A DNA stretch of 47,263 bases. Origin: an uncultured Clostridia bacterium. Its GTDB lineage: Bacteria; Bacillota; Clostridia; TANB77; CAG-508. The notes beneath the pieces are model-generated. The model saw nothing but the letters and a program-made list of their open reading frames with translations, ran no database searches and was not told the DNA's origin. The stretch covers positions 1 to 47,263 of the forward strand of contig CASCUT010000012.1 in NCBI GenBank assembly GCA_949155365.1, written 5' to 3'. The translations under genes and the position numbers were made by a program. Each line of letters begins with the position of its first letter. Within the stretch, counting starts at the first letter, position 1. This document shows positions 26,109-33,657 of the stretch, piece after piece.

Positions 26109-26297
26109 ATGATTACGACAAAGGTGATTACATTAAAAGATGGAAGAAAAATGACTTTCATTGATTATCAGAGAGATTTTGTTACACATGCTCAGAGAGT
26201 AAATCGGGAGGCTATGCGTAGATCGTTGTTATTTACAGTAGATAGACACTTAAAGATGACTCAATACCGAGCACACTGCGTAACAGGAAACAGATAA
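26109..26297 (+). CDS. Small basic protein of unknown function in the NAD block
   Basis: 62 residues beginning MITTKVITLKDGRKMTFIDY, basic overall (many Arg and His; DRHLKMTQYRAHCVTGNR at the end). ATG 26109 is preceded by AAAGG at good spacing; the upstream in-frame ATG at 26082 lacks one. Divergent from pncB under a good promoter with a structured leader, and closed by its own terminator. It contains a CGG arginine codon (VNREAM), like the rest of the block. I recognise no family. Confidence 0.65.
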   Translation: MITTKVITLKDGRKMTFIDYQRDFVTHAQRVNREAMRRSLLFTVDRHLKMTQYRAHCVTGNR

Positions 26298-26375
26298 GCA
26301 CGAAAGAAAAGGGAGGAAGCGTTTCCATGCATTATATGAGAAGTGCTTTCTAAAAAACAAAGAAGAAGTAGTATT

Positions 26376-26411
26376 AAAATACCTATCACAAAACAGTGGT
26401 AGGTATTTTTG
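26376..26411 (+). terminator. Rho-independent terminator after the 26109 gene
   Basis: AAATACCTATCAC / GTGGTAGGTATTT stem (one G-T pair), short loop, T-run. Confidence 0.85.
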
Positions 26412-26421
26412 GTTATAAGTA

Positions 26422-26450
26422 TTGACTTATGTTAATAACAATAGTATAAT
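26422..26450 (+). promoter_or_regulatory. Promoter of the ART-like gene
   Basis: TTGACT (26422-26427), 17-base spacer, TATAAT (26445-26450). TTATGTTAA at 26427-26435 is a variant of the shared half-site. The 160-base leader before the start codon has no gene I can support. Confidence 0.75.
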
Positions 26451-26611
26451 GTGGCACGTCAAGGAAGTAATAAGATTTTGTAATTCGTTGTCTTAACATA
26501 AGAAAGGAGAAACAGAAAAGAAAAAGACAACCAAACGTCAAATGACGAGCAAAATGAGAAAAGGTACAAAAAGAGTAGTAACGATGAAGTAAAACAAAAG
26601 GAGGAAACAAC

Positions 26612-27502
26612 ATGAGCAAATTAAGCAAACAGCATTTACAGAAGTTTCTACAGACAGATGCCGGAGAAACCGCTCTTAGGAAAGCAGGAGGAGTAGTATC
26701 CGAAGAGATTGTTTCGGCAGCCAAGTATTATATTGGTGTACCAGATGAGAAATATTTTAAAACAGGAGAATTTGATGAAAGCGTAGTAAAAGCGAAAAAA
26801 GCCTATATTACCTTAAATACCATTATGGGTGGGCAGACAGCAGAATTGGATCGGTTTCAGGAAGGCAAAAAGCAGATACCAGAGTTCTTTAACATGGCAG
26901 GGGTTAGAAAAATGTTATATCTTTTTACCCATTTGTATTGCCTAGGAAGTGGAAATGACGAAGAAGTCAACTTTGAGACCGTAAGAGCCTGTCGACAGAC
27001 GGAGATAGAAGAAGGAGAAAGTGTAGTAGAAGCACTGACTTCGACCACAAAACTTTCCATTGATGAAATTATGCAATTAGGATATGGAAACAAAAATGGC
27101 TTAGCCATTTGTTGTTACCACTTCCACAAAGGATGTACGATTTGTGATATGGAGGAATTGGGCAAAAACTATCCAAAGCCAGAGGAAAGAGAAGTACTCA
27201 TATTGATGGGAAACAGGTTAGTTACCCATTGCTTAGGGGAAAACGGTCAGTATGTAGGAAAAGATGGAAGACCTGCTCTTATTTATGAAGTAGATGTGTA
27301 TCCGCCGGACTTTACTACCGTAACAGAAGAGAAAGAAACACTGGAAAAAGTGGTCTATGATAAAAATGCAATCGAAGAAATTCGGCTATTTTACCATGCA
27401 CTTAATACAGAAGGAGATTTTCCAGAAGTACCAGAATGTTATAAAGAGTGGAAAGAAGCATTTAAGAAATTAGTATTTCTTGAAATTAAAAAATTAGCAT
27501 AA
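26612..27502 (+). CDS. Putative ADP-ribosyltransferase-fold (ART) protein
   Basis: 296 residues, start preceded by AAAGGAGG. I read an R-S-E type ART core: candidate Arg at 125/128 (FETVRACRQTE), the STS-like strand VVEALTSTTKLS (residues 138-149), and an ExE-like motif KPEEREVLILMGNRLV (Glu192/Glu194), which matches the EEEVLLPxGTxF pattern of ART enzymes. The N-terminal 100 residues are helical. If active it would use NAD+ to modify a protein or small molecule; its position inside an NAD-salvage block fits. The order and spacing of motifs support the fold, but overall similarity is by eye and the substrate is unknown. No signal peptide, so cytoplasmic action is likely. Has its own promoter and terminator. 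Confidence 0.6.
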   Translation: MSKLSKQHLQKFLQTDAGETALRKAGGVVSEEIVSAAKYYIGVPDEKYFKTGEFDESVVKAKKAYITLNTIMGGQTAELDRFQEGKKQIPEFFNMAGVRKMLYLFTHLYCLGSGNDEEVNFETVRACRQTEIEEGESVVEALTSTTKLSIDEIMQLGYGNKNGLAICCYHFHKGCTICDMEELGKNYPKPEEREVLILMGNRLVTHCLGENGQYVGKDGRPALIYEVDVYPPDFTTVTEEKETLEKVVYDKNAIEEIRLFYHALNTEGDFPEVPECYKEWKEAFKKLVFLEIKKLA

Positions 27503-27510
27503 GAATAAAA

Positions 27511-27547
27511 AGAAGCGGATTACCAAGAGAAAGGTAGTCTGCTTTTT
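27511..27547 (+). terminator. Rho-independent terminator after the ART-like gene
   Basis: AGCGGATTACC / GGTAGTCTGCT stem with two G-T pairs, eight-base loop, T-run. Confidence 0.72.
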
Positions 27548-27586
27548 ACTATGTGACAAAAGTAAAAAAGAGAGAAAAAATAAAAA

Positions 27587-27629
27587 TTTTACATAAACAC
27601 TTGCATTATGTAAAATTTTGTGATACAAT
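27587..27629 (+). promoter_or_regulatory. Nicotinamidase-operon promoter overlapped by a palindromic operator
   Basis: TTGCAT (27601-27606), 17-base spacer, TACAAT (27624-27629). TTTTACATAA (27587-27596) and TTATGTAAAA (27606-27615) are perfect 10-base arms separated by nine bases and overlap the -35 region, as a repressor site would. Confidence 0.72.
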
Positions 27630-27634
27630 CCCGC

Positions 27635-27740
27635 TGTAAACAATAAAAAGTATTACTTAAGACATCTTAGGTAATCATTCAAATCCTTTAGAAATATAGG
27701 GATTTGAAGTAGCTCAACAAGGTAATGTTGAAGAAAAAAG
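27635..27740 (+). promoter_or_regulatory. Structured 5' leader of the nicotinamidase operon
   Basis: Three consecutive stems: ATTACTTAAG / CTTAGGTAAT, CAAATCC / GGATTTG, and CAACA / TGTTG. No known riboswitch consensus was recognised; it could be regulatory or simply stabilising. Confidence 0.4.
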
Positions 27741-27757
27741 AAAGGAGTTTTTGTGTT

Positions 27758-28654
27758 ATGAAAACACGGTATGAGGACATTGTAGACGTATCCAAAATTG
27801 CAACCAGAGAGGGCAAAGATTTACAAGGCGTAATTAAGCTGGCACAGCAGGAGGACTTCACTTCAGCACTTGATGATGGAAAAAAAGTATTATTGCTCTT
27901 AATCGATCCCCAGAACGACTTCATGGAAAACATCGGGTCTCTTGGGGTAAAGGGTTCCATTGGCGATGTATCGAGAATTACGGATTTCATTTACCGGAAC
28001 AATCATGCAATTAGCCGTATCATGTGTACGCAGGACACCCATTTCTATGCACAGATTTTCCATCCGTGCTGGTGGGAAGACGAAAAAGGAAATAACCCAG
28101 ATCCCTATACAATCATTACGTATGATGATTACAAAGAAAAGATGTGGGCACCAGTATATGGCGATATCAACAAATCAGAGGACTATTTGGCACATGTGAA
28201 TTCGATTCAGGTTTGGCCTTATCACTGCTTGGAAGGTTCTTTCGGCGGACAGGTGGAAGGAGAGCTGGCGAAGATGATTTACTTCTGGTCTGTTACCAGA
28301 AAAGTAAGACCTATCATTGTGCCGAAAGGAAATAATAAGTATTCTGAAATGTTTGGTGTCATCAAAGGAGAATATGATCCCTCTGGTTACCTGAATCATG
28401 CAGTACTCAAAGCAATTGAAAAGTATGATGAAATCTACGTAGCAGGTGAAGCAGGAAGCCACTGTTTACCGATTTCCGTTCAGCAGATTATCGATCACTT
28501 TGCATTTCGACCGGAAATTACTTCCAAGTTTACCATTTTGGAAGATTGCACATCACCGGTTGTCAATTGTGAGAAAATCCAGCAGGATTTCTTCAATAAC
28601 TTTAACTACAAATATGGAATTCGTATTGCAAAAGCAGGAGACATTCAGCTGTAA
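27758..28654 (+). CDS. pncA: Nicotinamidase-like cysteine hydrolase (isochorismatase family)
   Basis: Predicted to hydrolyse nicotinamide to nicotinate. 298 residues, about 90 longer than typical PncA, with an N-terminal helical extension (YEDIVDVSKIATREGKDL). Catalytic Asp in LLLIDPQNDFME, metal/active-site segment TQDTHFYAQIFHPCWW, conserved IQVWPYHCLEGSFGG, a Lys in VPKGNNKYSEMFG, and nucleophile Cys in VAGEAGSHCLPISVQQI. Start ATG 27758 follows AAAGGAG. The next gene (vWA) begins 35 bases downstream, so it is probably co-transcribed with the TerY-P-like triad. Contains CGG arginine codons (KTRYED, YRNN), as do its neighbours. An isochorismatase-family enzyme with another amide substrate is the alternative. 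Confidence 0.82.
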   Translation: MKTRYEDIVDVSKIATREGKDLQGVIKLAQQEDFTSALDDGKKVLLLLIDPQNDFMENIGSLGVKGSIGDVSRITDFIYRNNHAISRIMCTQDTHFYAQIFHPCWWEDEKGNNPDPYTIITYDDYKEKMWAPVYGDINKSEDYLAHVNSIQVWPYHCLEGSFGGQVEGELAKMIYFWSVTRKVRPIIVPKGNNKYSEMFGVIKGEYDPSGYLNHAVLKAIEKYDEIYVAGEAGSHCLPISVQQIIDHFAFRPEITSKFTILEDCTSPVVNCEKIQQDFFNNFNYKYGIRIAKAGDIQL

Positions 28655-28689
28655 AAAATCAACAAAGTCAAAGACAGGAGGAAAAAAAT

Positions 28690-29382
28690 ATGGCAAAACA
28701 TTATGACGTGGATGAAGAATTTGAAAATGTGCAGAATGTAGATGTTGAGGACATCGAAGTAGTACGGCCTACCTTAATCGGCTATGTTGTAGATAAGTCT
28801 GCATCTATGAGCGATTATGAGTCTGATATGGGAGAGGCATTAAATTTGGTAAAGAATACCATTGAAGGTTCGAAAGAAGCAGATGAAATGCTGGTTTCTG
28901 TAACGCAGTTTGCAGATACTGTGAAGACTACGGGCTATCAGGGAATCGAGGATGTTGACATTCAGTATACAGCAGATGGCTGGAGTACCAAACTGTATGA
29001 TGCCATCGTAGGAGTACAGAAGGCATTGTTTGCAGGAGATGGCAGTGGCTATATGGAAAAATTACAGAAGAACGGCAATCGTCCTAAAGCAGTTATTTTC
29101 ATATTTACTGATGGATATGACAACGATTCTGACTATACCAAAAACGATGCGAGAAAGGCAGTGGAGTTCTTACAGAAGAACGAAATTCCGGTAGGTTTCA
29201 TTGAATTTGGTTCCCATGCACATGGAATTGCAAAAGAACTCGGCATTTATGAGCAGAACATCAAGAGCATTAATGCAAATCCGTCTGAGTTAAGAAAGAT
29301 TATGATGGCAACATCAAAGTCTGCGATTTCTGCCTCGAAGTCGGCGAATGTAACCGCATCGGATAGTCTGTTTGAGTTCTAA
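28690..29382 (+). CDS. von Willebrand factor A domain protein, TerY-like
   Basis: 230 residues forming one cytoplasmic vWA domain. MIDAS motif DKSASMS (Asp35-x-Ser-x-Ser), then TQFADTV, DGWSTKLYDAIVGVQ (the MIDAS Thr) and IFIFTDGYDND (second Asp). A Ser/Ala-rich tail follows (SKSAISASKSANVTASDS). vWA proteins of the TerY kind bind metal-dependent partners and occur with a PP2C phosphatase and a kinase, exactly the next two genes here. Co-directional with the nicotinamidase gene; a weak terminator-like hairpin lies after it. Confidence 0.87.
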   Translation: MAKHYDVDEEFENVQNVDVEDIEVVRPTLIGYVVDKSASMSDYESDMGEALNLVKNTIEGSKEADEMLVSVTQFADTVKTTGYQGIEDVDIQYTADGWSTKLYDAIVGVQKALFAGDGSGYMEKLQKNGNRPKAVIFIFTDGYDNDSDYTKNDARKAVEFLQKNEIPVGFIEFGSHAHGIAKELGIYEQNIKSINANPSELRKIMMATSKSAISASKSANVTASDSLFEF

Positions 29383-29403
29383 AACCGTATAAACAAAGCT
29401 TTT

Positions 29404-29442
29404 TAGGAAGGAGGGGGAAGGAAGTACCCCTCTTTCTTGTCG
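29404..29442 (+). terminator. Weak terminator-like hairpin between vWA and PP2C genes
   Basis: AAGGAGGGG / CCCCTCTTT arms around ten loop bases with a short T-rich tail. May only attenuate read-through into the PP2C-kinase pair. Confidence 0.45.
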
Positions 29443-29538
29443 CATAGGAAAGTCGGTTTTAACCAATAGAAAAAGAAAGGCTTAAAATAAGTAGATAGCA
29501 AAGTGATTTTGGTTTCAATTATCAAACAGGAGGAAAAT

Positions 29539-30210
29539 ATGGGCAAAAGAATTATTGTAAACAAATTAGGAAGTGATCATTTCGCCGAAGAGCGAAACAA
29601 CCAAGACTTTTGTGTCTCACTACCAACCTTAAAGATGGTATTAGATGGCTGTGGCTCACAGCGTTTTTCAGAAATAGGAACAAGGCTGTTTGCACAATTA
29701 TTTACAGAAAATATGCCAGAAACCATTAACAAGGACAATTTTGAAGAAAGGGTAAAAGAAACCTTTGCACGTCTAATTTCTATTTTTCCAAGTGAAGAAT
29801 ACTATGCTTCGAATTTATCTTTTACGATATTAGCTTGTTTTGAGACAGAGGAAGAGTTTATTGTATTTTCCTGTGGAGATGGATATATTGTAATTGATGA
29901 TGGAGAAAAAATTGGCTTTATGCAATTAGATGATGGGGAATTTCCCAAGTATTACATCTACAATTACGTAAAGAAAGAAAATTTACAAGCTTATCAAGAA
30001 GGTGTTAGCTTTAGTGTTCATCATTTTTCAAAAGATATGGTGAAGAATGTGGGAGTTGCCACCGATGGCTTAAGGTTTTATGAAGAGTTAGACATCCTTG
30101 AAAAAAATAAATTAAGGCAGGCATTACAGGACGGAAAAGAAGGAAAAATAAAAATATTAATTAATCGCAATCATCTAATTTTCAAAGACGATATTACCAT
30201 TTGTTTCTAA
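29539..30210 (+). CDS. PP2C-family serine/threonine phosphatase-like protein
   Basis: 223 residues. PP2C motifs: NNQDFCVSL (first metal-binding region), LKMVLDGCGSQRFSEIG (the DGxG motif), TILACFETEEEFIVFSCGDGYI, VATDGLRF (DG motif) and the terminal FKDDITICF (DD motif). Small for PP2C but with all metal-binding motifs in order. It should dephosphorylate Ser/Thr, presumably targets of the kinase encoded 22 bases downstream. Start ATG 29539 follows CAGGAGG; the longer frame lies in the gap. Confidence 0.85.
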   Translation: MGKRIIVNKLGSDHFAEERNNQDFCVSLPTLKMVLDGCGSQRFSEIGTRLFAQLFTENMPETINKDNFEERVKETFARLISIFPSEEYYASNLSFTILACFETEEEFIVFSCGDGYIVIDDGEKIGFMQLDDGEFPKYYIYNYVKKENLQAYQEGVSFSVHHFSKDMVKNVGVATDGLRFYEELDILEKNKLRQALQDGKEGKIKILINRNHLIFKDDITICF

Positions 30211-30231
30211 TTCTAAAAGGAGGAAAATGCC

Positions 30232-31983
30232 ATGGCTGTTAATTTTACCACTGGTCAGTTAGCCAAACTTCCCTACTTAACAGAAGGTGGTGAGGCAACG
30301 ATTTATACGTATAAAAATAATACGTTAATTAAGATTTTTAAGCCAAACATTGATTTAAAACGGAAAGAAGCAAAAGTAAGAAAAATACTTTCTGGAAAAA
30401 TGCCAAGCAATGTGTATGGTCCAATCGAAATTGTGACTGTTAATAACCAGTTTGCAGGCTATGTGATGAAAAAAGTAGAAAATGCGGAAGTATTTCATCA
30501 GTTAGTGAAGAAAAAATATTTGAAAACCCATCAAATTAGCAACAAAGATGTGTTAGAACTGGTAGTAGATGCAGGAAAGACCATATCTGCCTTTCATAAA
30601 GGGGGAGGAATGCTGGGAGACTATAATGATTATAACATTATGATGAAAGGCAATCAGTCTTGCTTTATTGATGTAGATAGTTGGGGATTTTCCAGTCAGC
30701 TTTCGCCAGACGCCTATACGGAGATTTTTATGGATCCAAAAGCAATCAACGCAAATGGCTCGATTAGCTTTAGTTTAGAAGCAGAGTATTATAATTTTGC
30801 CGTCTTAAGCTTTAACATGCTTACCAGAATGCATCCATTTGAAGGAACTTATAAGAAAAATGAAAAAATGACAACGATGGAACGAATGAAAAATAAGATT
30901 TCCGTGTTAGGAAACCATGATATTACCATTCCGAACATGATTCCATCTTGGGATTGGATGTCTCCGAAACTCAAGCAAGAATACGAAGATATCTTTGAAA
31001 AGGGAAAGCGGGAAAGCGTTTTGGGAAGCTTGGAGGAATTAGCCGATAACATGGAATATTGTAAAATCCATCAAACGTATTATTTCTCAAAGTATAAAGA
31101 ATGTCCATTATGCAATGCAAAGGCAACCGTAGCAACGCCTCCTGTTGTTGTGCAAGTAACAACAGCAAAGAAGAGTAAACTTCGTATTGCCTTTGAGGCT
31201 ACTGATTTAAGGGTATTACTTAGTAATAAGATATATGTGAATACCAACAATGAAGTAGTTCACATTAAGAGCAAACGGAAAATGAAGTTAAATAGAGGCG
31301 AATTCGTGGATTATACAGAGGATGGAAGGTTTGCTTTTATTATCAAAGATAATAGCATTACCATATATGATGAACAAAACAAACTGCATTCTACCTTAGA
31401 ACGAATGTATAAAACGCCCTATCAGGTGAAAGGAGACAATCTCTACTTTATTGATAAAACTGGGATATTGGCAAAAATACAAGTAACATCAAAAGGCAAT
31501 ATTCGCGTTGATATATCTCACGTTTATCAGCCAATTTTTACGGTAGCAGATAGTGGAGATATCTTTGTTGCCTCTTTCTATCCGAAAAAAGCAATTATTA
31601 GGGCGAACAATTACAACTTTGAGATAGCGTATAAGGGAAAAATTAGAGAATATGCTATCAAGCAAGACCCTATTTCCAAAAAATGGTTATTTATCTATCA
31701 ACTTTCAAACGGGAAACATAGAACCATGATATTTGGAAACAAGGGAGTTATTGAATATGATGAACAAGTAATTGACTATACTGTAAGTCCGCTCTCTAAT
31801 GTATGCTTTTACCGAGATACCATTTGTGTTCCACAAGAAGGGAACATTACCATGATTCATTACATTAAAAACCTAACCAAGGAAATTCCTTGCACAGTAA
31901 TAAAAGAAGATTCCAAACTGGAATATTCCAATGGAATATTTGAAATTACAAATGATGATAAGATTTATCATTTTGAAGCCTAA
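30232..31983 (+). CDS. Atypical protein kinase with zinc ribbon and C-terminal repeat region (TerY-P triad kinase)
   Basis: 583 residues. N-terminal kinase-like domain: TEGGEATIYTYKNNTLIKIFKP (glycine loop and Lys), catalytic loop LGDYNDYNIMMKG (Asp130, Asn135; HRD replaced by GDY), metal Asp in CFIDVDSWG. A Cys/His zinc ribbon follows near residues 280-305 (EYCKIHQTYY, CPLCNAKA). The last 270 residues are beta-rich repeats (GDNLYFIDKTGILAKIQV, DSGDIFVASFYPK) that may form a propeller-like sensor. This is the architecture of YegI-like kinases that travel with PP2C and vWA partners. Overlap-free spacing of 22 bases to the PP2C gene. It reads CGG as arginine at least three times (twice in CGG-A context), in contrast to core genes. 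Confidence 0.83.
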   Translation: MAVNFTTGQLAKLPYLTEGGEATIYTYKNNTLIKIFKPNIDLKRKEAKVRKILSGKMPSNVYGPIEIVTVNNQFAGYVMKKVENAEVFHQLVKKKYLKTHQISNKDVLELVVDAGKTISAFHKGGGMLGDYNDYNIMMKGNQSCFIDVDSWGFSSQLSPDAYTEIFMDPKAINANGSISFSLEAEYYNFAVLSFNMLTRMHPFEGTYKKNEKMTTMERMKNKISVLGNHDITIPNMIPSWDWMSPKLKQEYEDIFEKGKRESVLGSLEELADNMEYCKIHQTYYFSKYKECPLCNAKATVATPPVVVQVTTAKKSKLRIAFEATDLRVLLSNKIYVNTNNEVVHIKSKRKMKLNRGEFVDYTEDGRFAFIIKDNSITIYDEQNKLHSTLERMYKTPYQVKGDNLYFIDKTGILAKIQVTSKGNIRVDISHVYQPIFTVADSGDIFVASFYPKKAIIRANNYNFEIAYKGKIREYAIKQDPISKKWLFIYQLSNGKHRTMIFGNKGVIEYDEQVIDYTVSPLSNVCFYRDTICVPQEGNITMIHYIKNLTKEIPCTVIKEDSKLEYSNGIFEITNDDKIYHFEA

Positions 31984-31988
31984 ACTAG

Positions 31989-32017
31989 AGCAGGTGCTGT
32001 TTCATAGCACCTGCTTT
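31989..32017 (+). terminator. Rho-independent terminator after the kinase gene
   Basis: AGCAGGTGCT / AGCACCTGCT stem with seven-base loop; closes the nicotinamidase-vWA-PP2C-kinase unit. Confidence 0.82.
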
Positions 32018-32055
32018 AACGGTTTATGACATCTTATGAATTACCATTAAATTAA

Positions 32056-32084
32056 TTGACATAAAAAACAAAACATGATATAAT
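32056..32084 (+). promoter_or_regulatory. Promoter of the DHH-CinA gene with TTGACATAA element
   Basis: TTGACA (32056-32061), 17-base spacer, TATAAT (32079-32084). TTGACATAA at 32056-32064 matches the NAD-block motif. Confidence 0.78.
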
Positions 32085-32147
32085 AGCCGTGTTTAAATTA
32101 CTAGAAAATAGAATGATTCTTATAAGAATGAGAAAGGAGCTTTTAAC

Positions 32148-33587
32148 ATGGAAAAGATGACAAATGGCATAAACCAGAAAGAAGCAGAAAAAAAGGCGGT
32201 AAGAAAACGGATAGAAGATATGTTAGTAGCCTTAAAAGGAAAGGAAATTACCATATTAGGACATGACAATATCGATGTGGATGCTACTTTATCGGGAATT
32301 TTATTGTCAAAGCTTTTACGTTTCTTAGGAATTTCAAGTGAATTCTGCATTTTAGAAAAAGTAAAAGAAAATGAGACATATCAGATTATTCGGGAAGCGA
32401 TAGGGATAAACATGAAAGCGTGGCAAAAAGAAGGAGAAAAAGCAGATCGAAATCTATTTTTGGTAGACCACTATGAAACCCTTCATAAAGGAAAAGTAGT
32501 AGCTTGTTTAGACCATCATCCTACCAACCAGAAAAAGGAATATCCCTTTTACTATATAAGAAAATCATCTGCAACAGCATACTTAATCTATGAAATGATG
32601 AAAGAAGCAAACTATCCTCTTACCAAAGAAGAAGCAATGATGATAGTAGTTGCCATGATGATAGATACCACTGCTTTTCGAAGTACAAAAACAGTAGCAA
32701 ATGAGGTAGAGCAAGCTAAGGAAATCGCAAAAAAATATCAGCTTGATTATGCTTCCTTAGAAAAGTATTGTCTATGTTTAACACCGATTCAGAAAATGAC
32801 AACAGAAGAAATTATTTCAAATGGACAAAAATGGTATTCCTATCAAGGAAAAAAAGTAGGTTCCTCTTATTTACAATTAGAAGAATTGCCAAAAGAGGAA
32901 GAATTAAAAGGTTGGTTAACCGCTTTAGTAGAAAAAAGAAAAGAAACAGAAAGCGACATGTTAGTGTTTCTTATCTTTGAAAGTAACCACAATAAAACTT
33001 ATGAATACCAAATCATGGAAGATTGTATAAAAGAGATAATCCAGAGAAATATTTTATCAAGAGGGCAAAATATTATGCCTTTGGTAGAAAGACGGTATTT
33101 AGAAAGGAAAACTACCGAAGAAAAAATGGAAGAGATTGTGAACCAATTAGCTAAAGAGCACAATACCATTGCGACGATGGAAAGCTGTACAGGAGGAGAG
33201 CTGGCTAGCCAAATAACCAATGTGTCAGGAGCCTCTGAAGTATTACAGGAAAGCTATGTTAGTTACTGTAATGGAGCAAAAATAAAGTTTGGAGTTCCAG
33301 AATATGTCATTAATCGTTATAGCGTATACAGTGCACAAACTGCTATGGTAATGGCTACAGTAGTAAGAAACATGGCATGTTCCCATGTGGGAATTGGAAT
33401 TACAGGACAATTAGGAAGGATAGACCCTAGCAATCCTGGAAAAGTGAATAATACAGCATGGTATGCGATTGACAAAGAAGGAGACGAGATGGTAAGAAAA
33501 ATAGCCATTACAAAAGAAATGACAAGAGCAGAAAAGAAAAACGTAATCATAAGAGAAATTGTAGAAGACTTGTATCATTTAGAGTAA
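32148..33587 (+). CDS. DHH phosphoesterase - CinA (NMN deamidase-like) fusion protein
   Basis: 479 residues, start preceded by AAAGGAG. N-terminal DHH phosphoesterase: ITILGHDNIDVDATLSG, LFLVDHYE and ACLDHHPTN carry the metal-binding Asp/His set, and MMIDTTAFRSTKT the later Asp. C-terminal 160 residues are a CinA C-terminal domain: IATMESCTGGELASQITNVSGASEV, YVSYCNGAKIKFGVP, VGIGITGQLG. This domain is the NMN amidohydrolase PncC, which turns NMN into nicotinate mononucleotide and so feeds nadE through NaAD. The DHH part may act on a phosphate or dinucleotide substrate. CGG is used as arginine three times. Own promoter with the shared motif and own terminator. The fusion of a DHH domain to PncC is uncommon as far as I know. 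Confidence 0.85.
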   Translation: MEKMTNGINQKEAEKKAVRKRIEDMLVALKGKEITILGHDNIDVDATLSGILLSKLLRFLGISSEFCILEKVKENETYQIIREAIGINMKAWQKEGEKADRNLFLVDHYETLHKGKVVACLDHHPTNQKKEYPFYYIRKSSATAYLIYEMMKEANYPLTKEEAMMIVVAMMIDTTAFRSTKTVANEVEQAKEIAKKYQLDYASLEKYCLCLTPIQKMTTEEIISNGQKWYSYQGKKVGSSYLQLEELPKEEELKGWLTALVEKRKETESDMLVFLIFESNHNKTYEYQIMEDCIKEIIQRNILSRGQNIMPLVERRYLERKTTEEKMEEIVNQLAKEHNTIATMESCTGGELASQITNVSGASEVLQESYVSYCNGAKIKFGVPEYVINRYSVYSAQTAMVMATVVRNMACSHVGIGITGQLGRIDPSNPGKVNNTAWYAIDKEGDEMVRKIAITKEMTRAEKKNVIIREIVEDLYHLE

Positions 33588-33593
33588 GAAAAA

Positions 33594-33630
33594 CAAAAAA
33601 GTTCCAACTTAAAAAAGTGGAACTTTTTTG
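33594..33630 (+). terminator. Rho-independent terminator after the DHH-CinA gene
   Basis: AAAAAAGTTCCA / TGGAACTTTTTT stem; also marks the end of the CGG-using block. Confidence 0.88.
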
Positions 33631-33657
33631 TTAGTTTATAGCAAATCTTTTTATGAT

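Noticed and set aside
26530-26600. 16-codon basic ORF (MTSKMRKGTKRVVTMK) in the ART leader
   Set aside because: No ribosome binding site at usable distance; too short to support.
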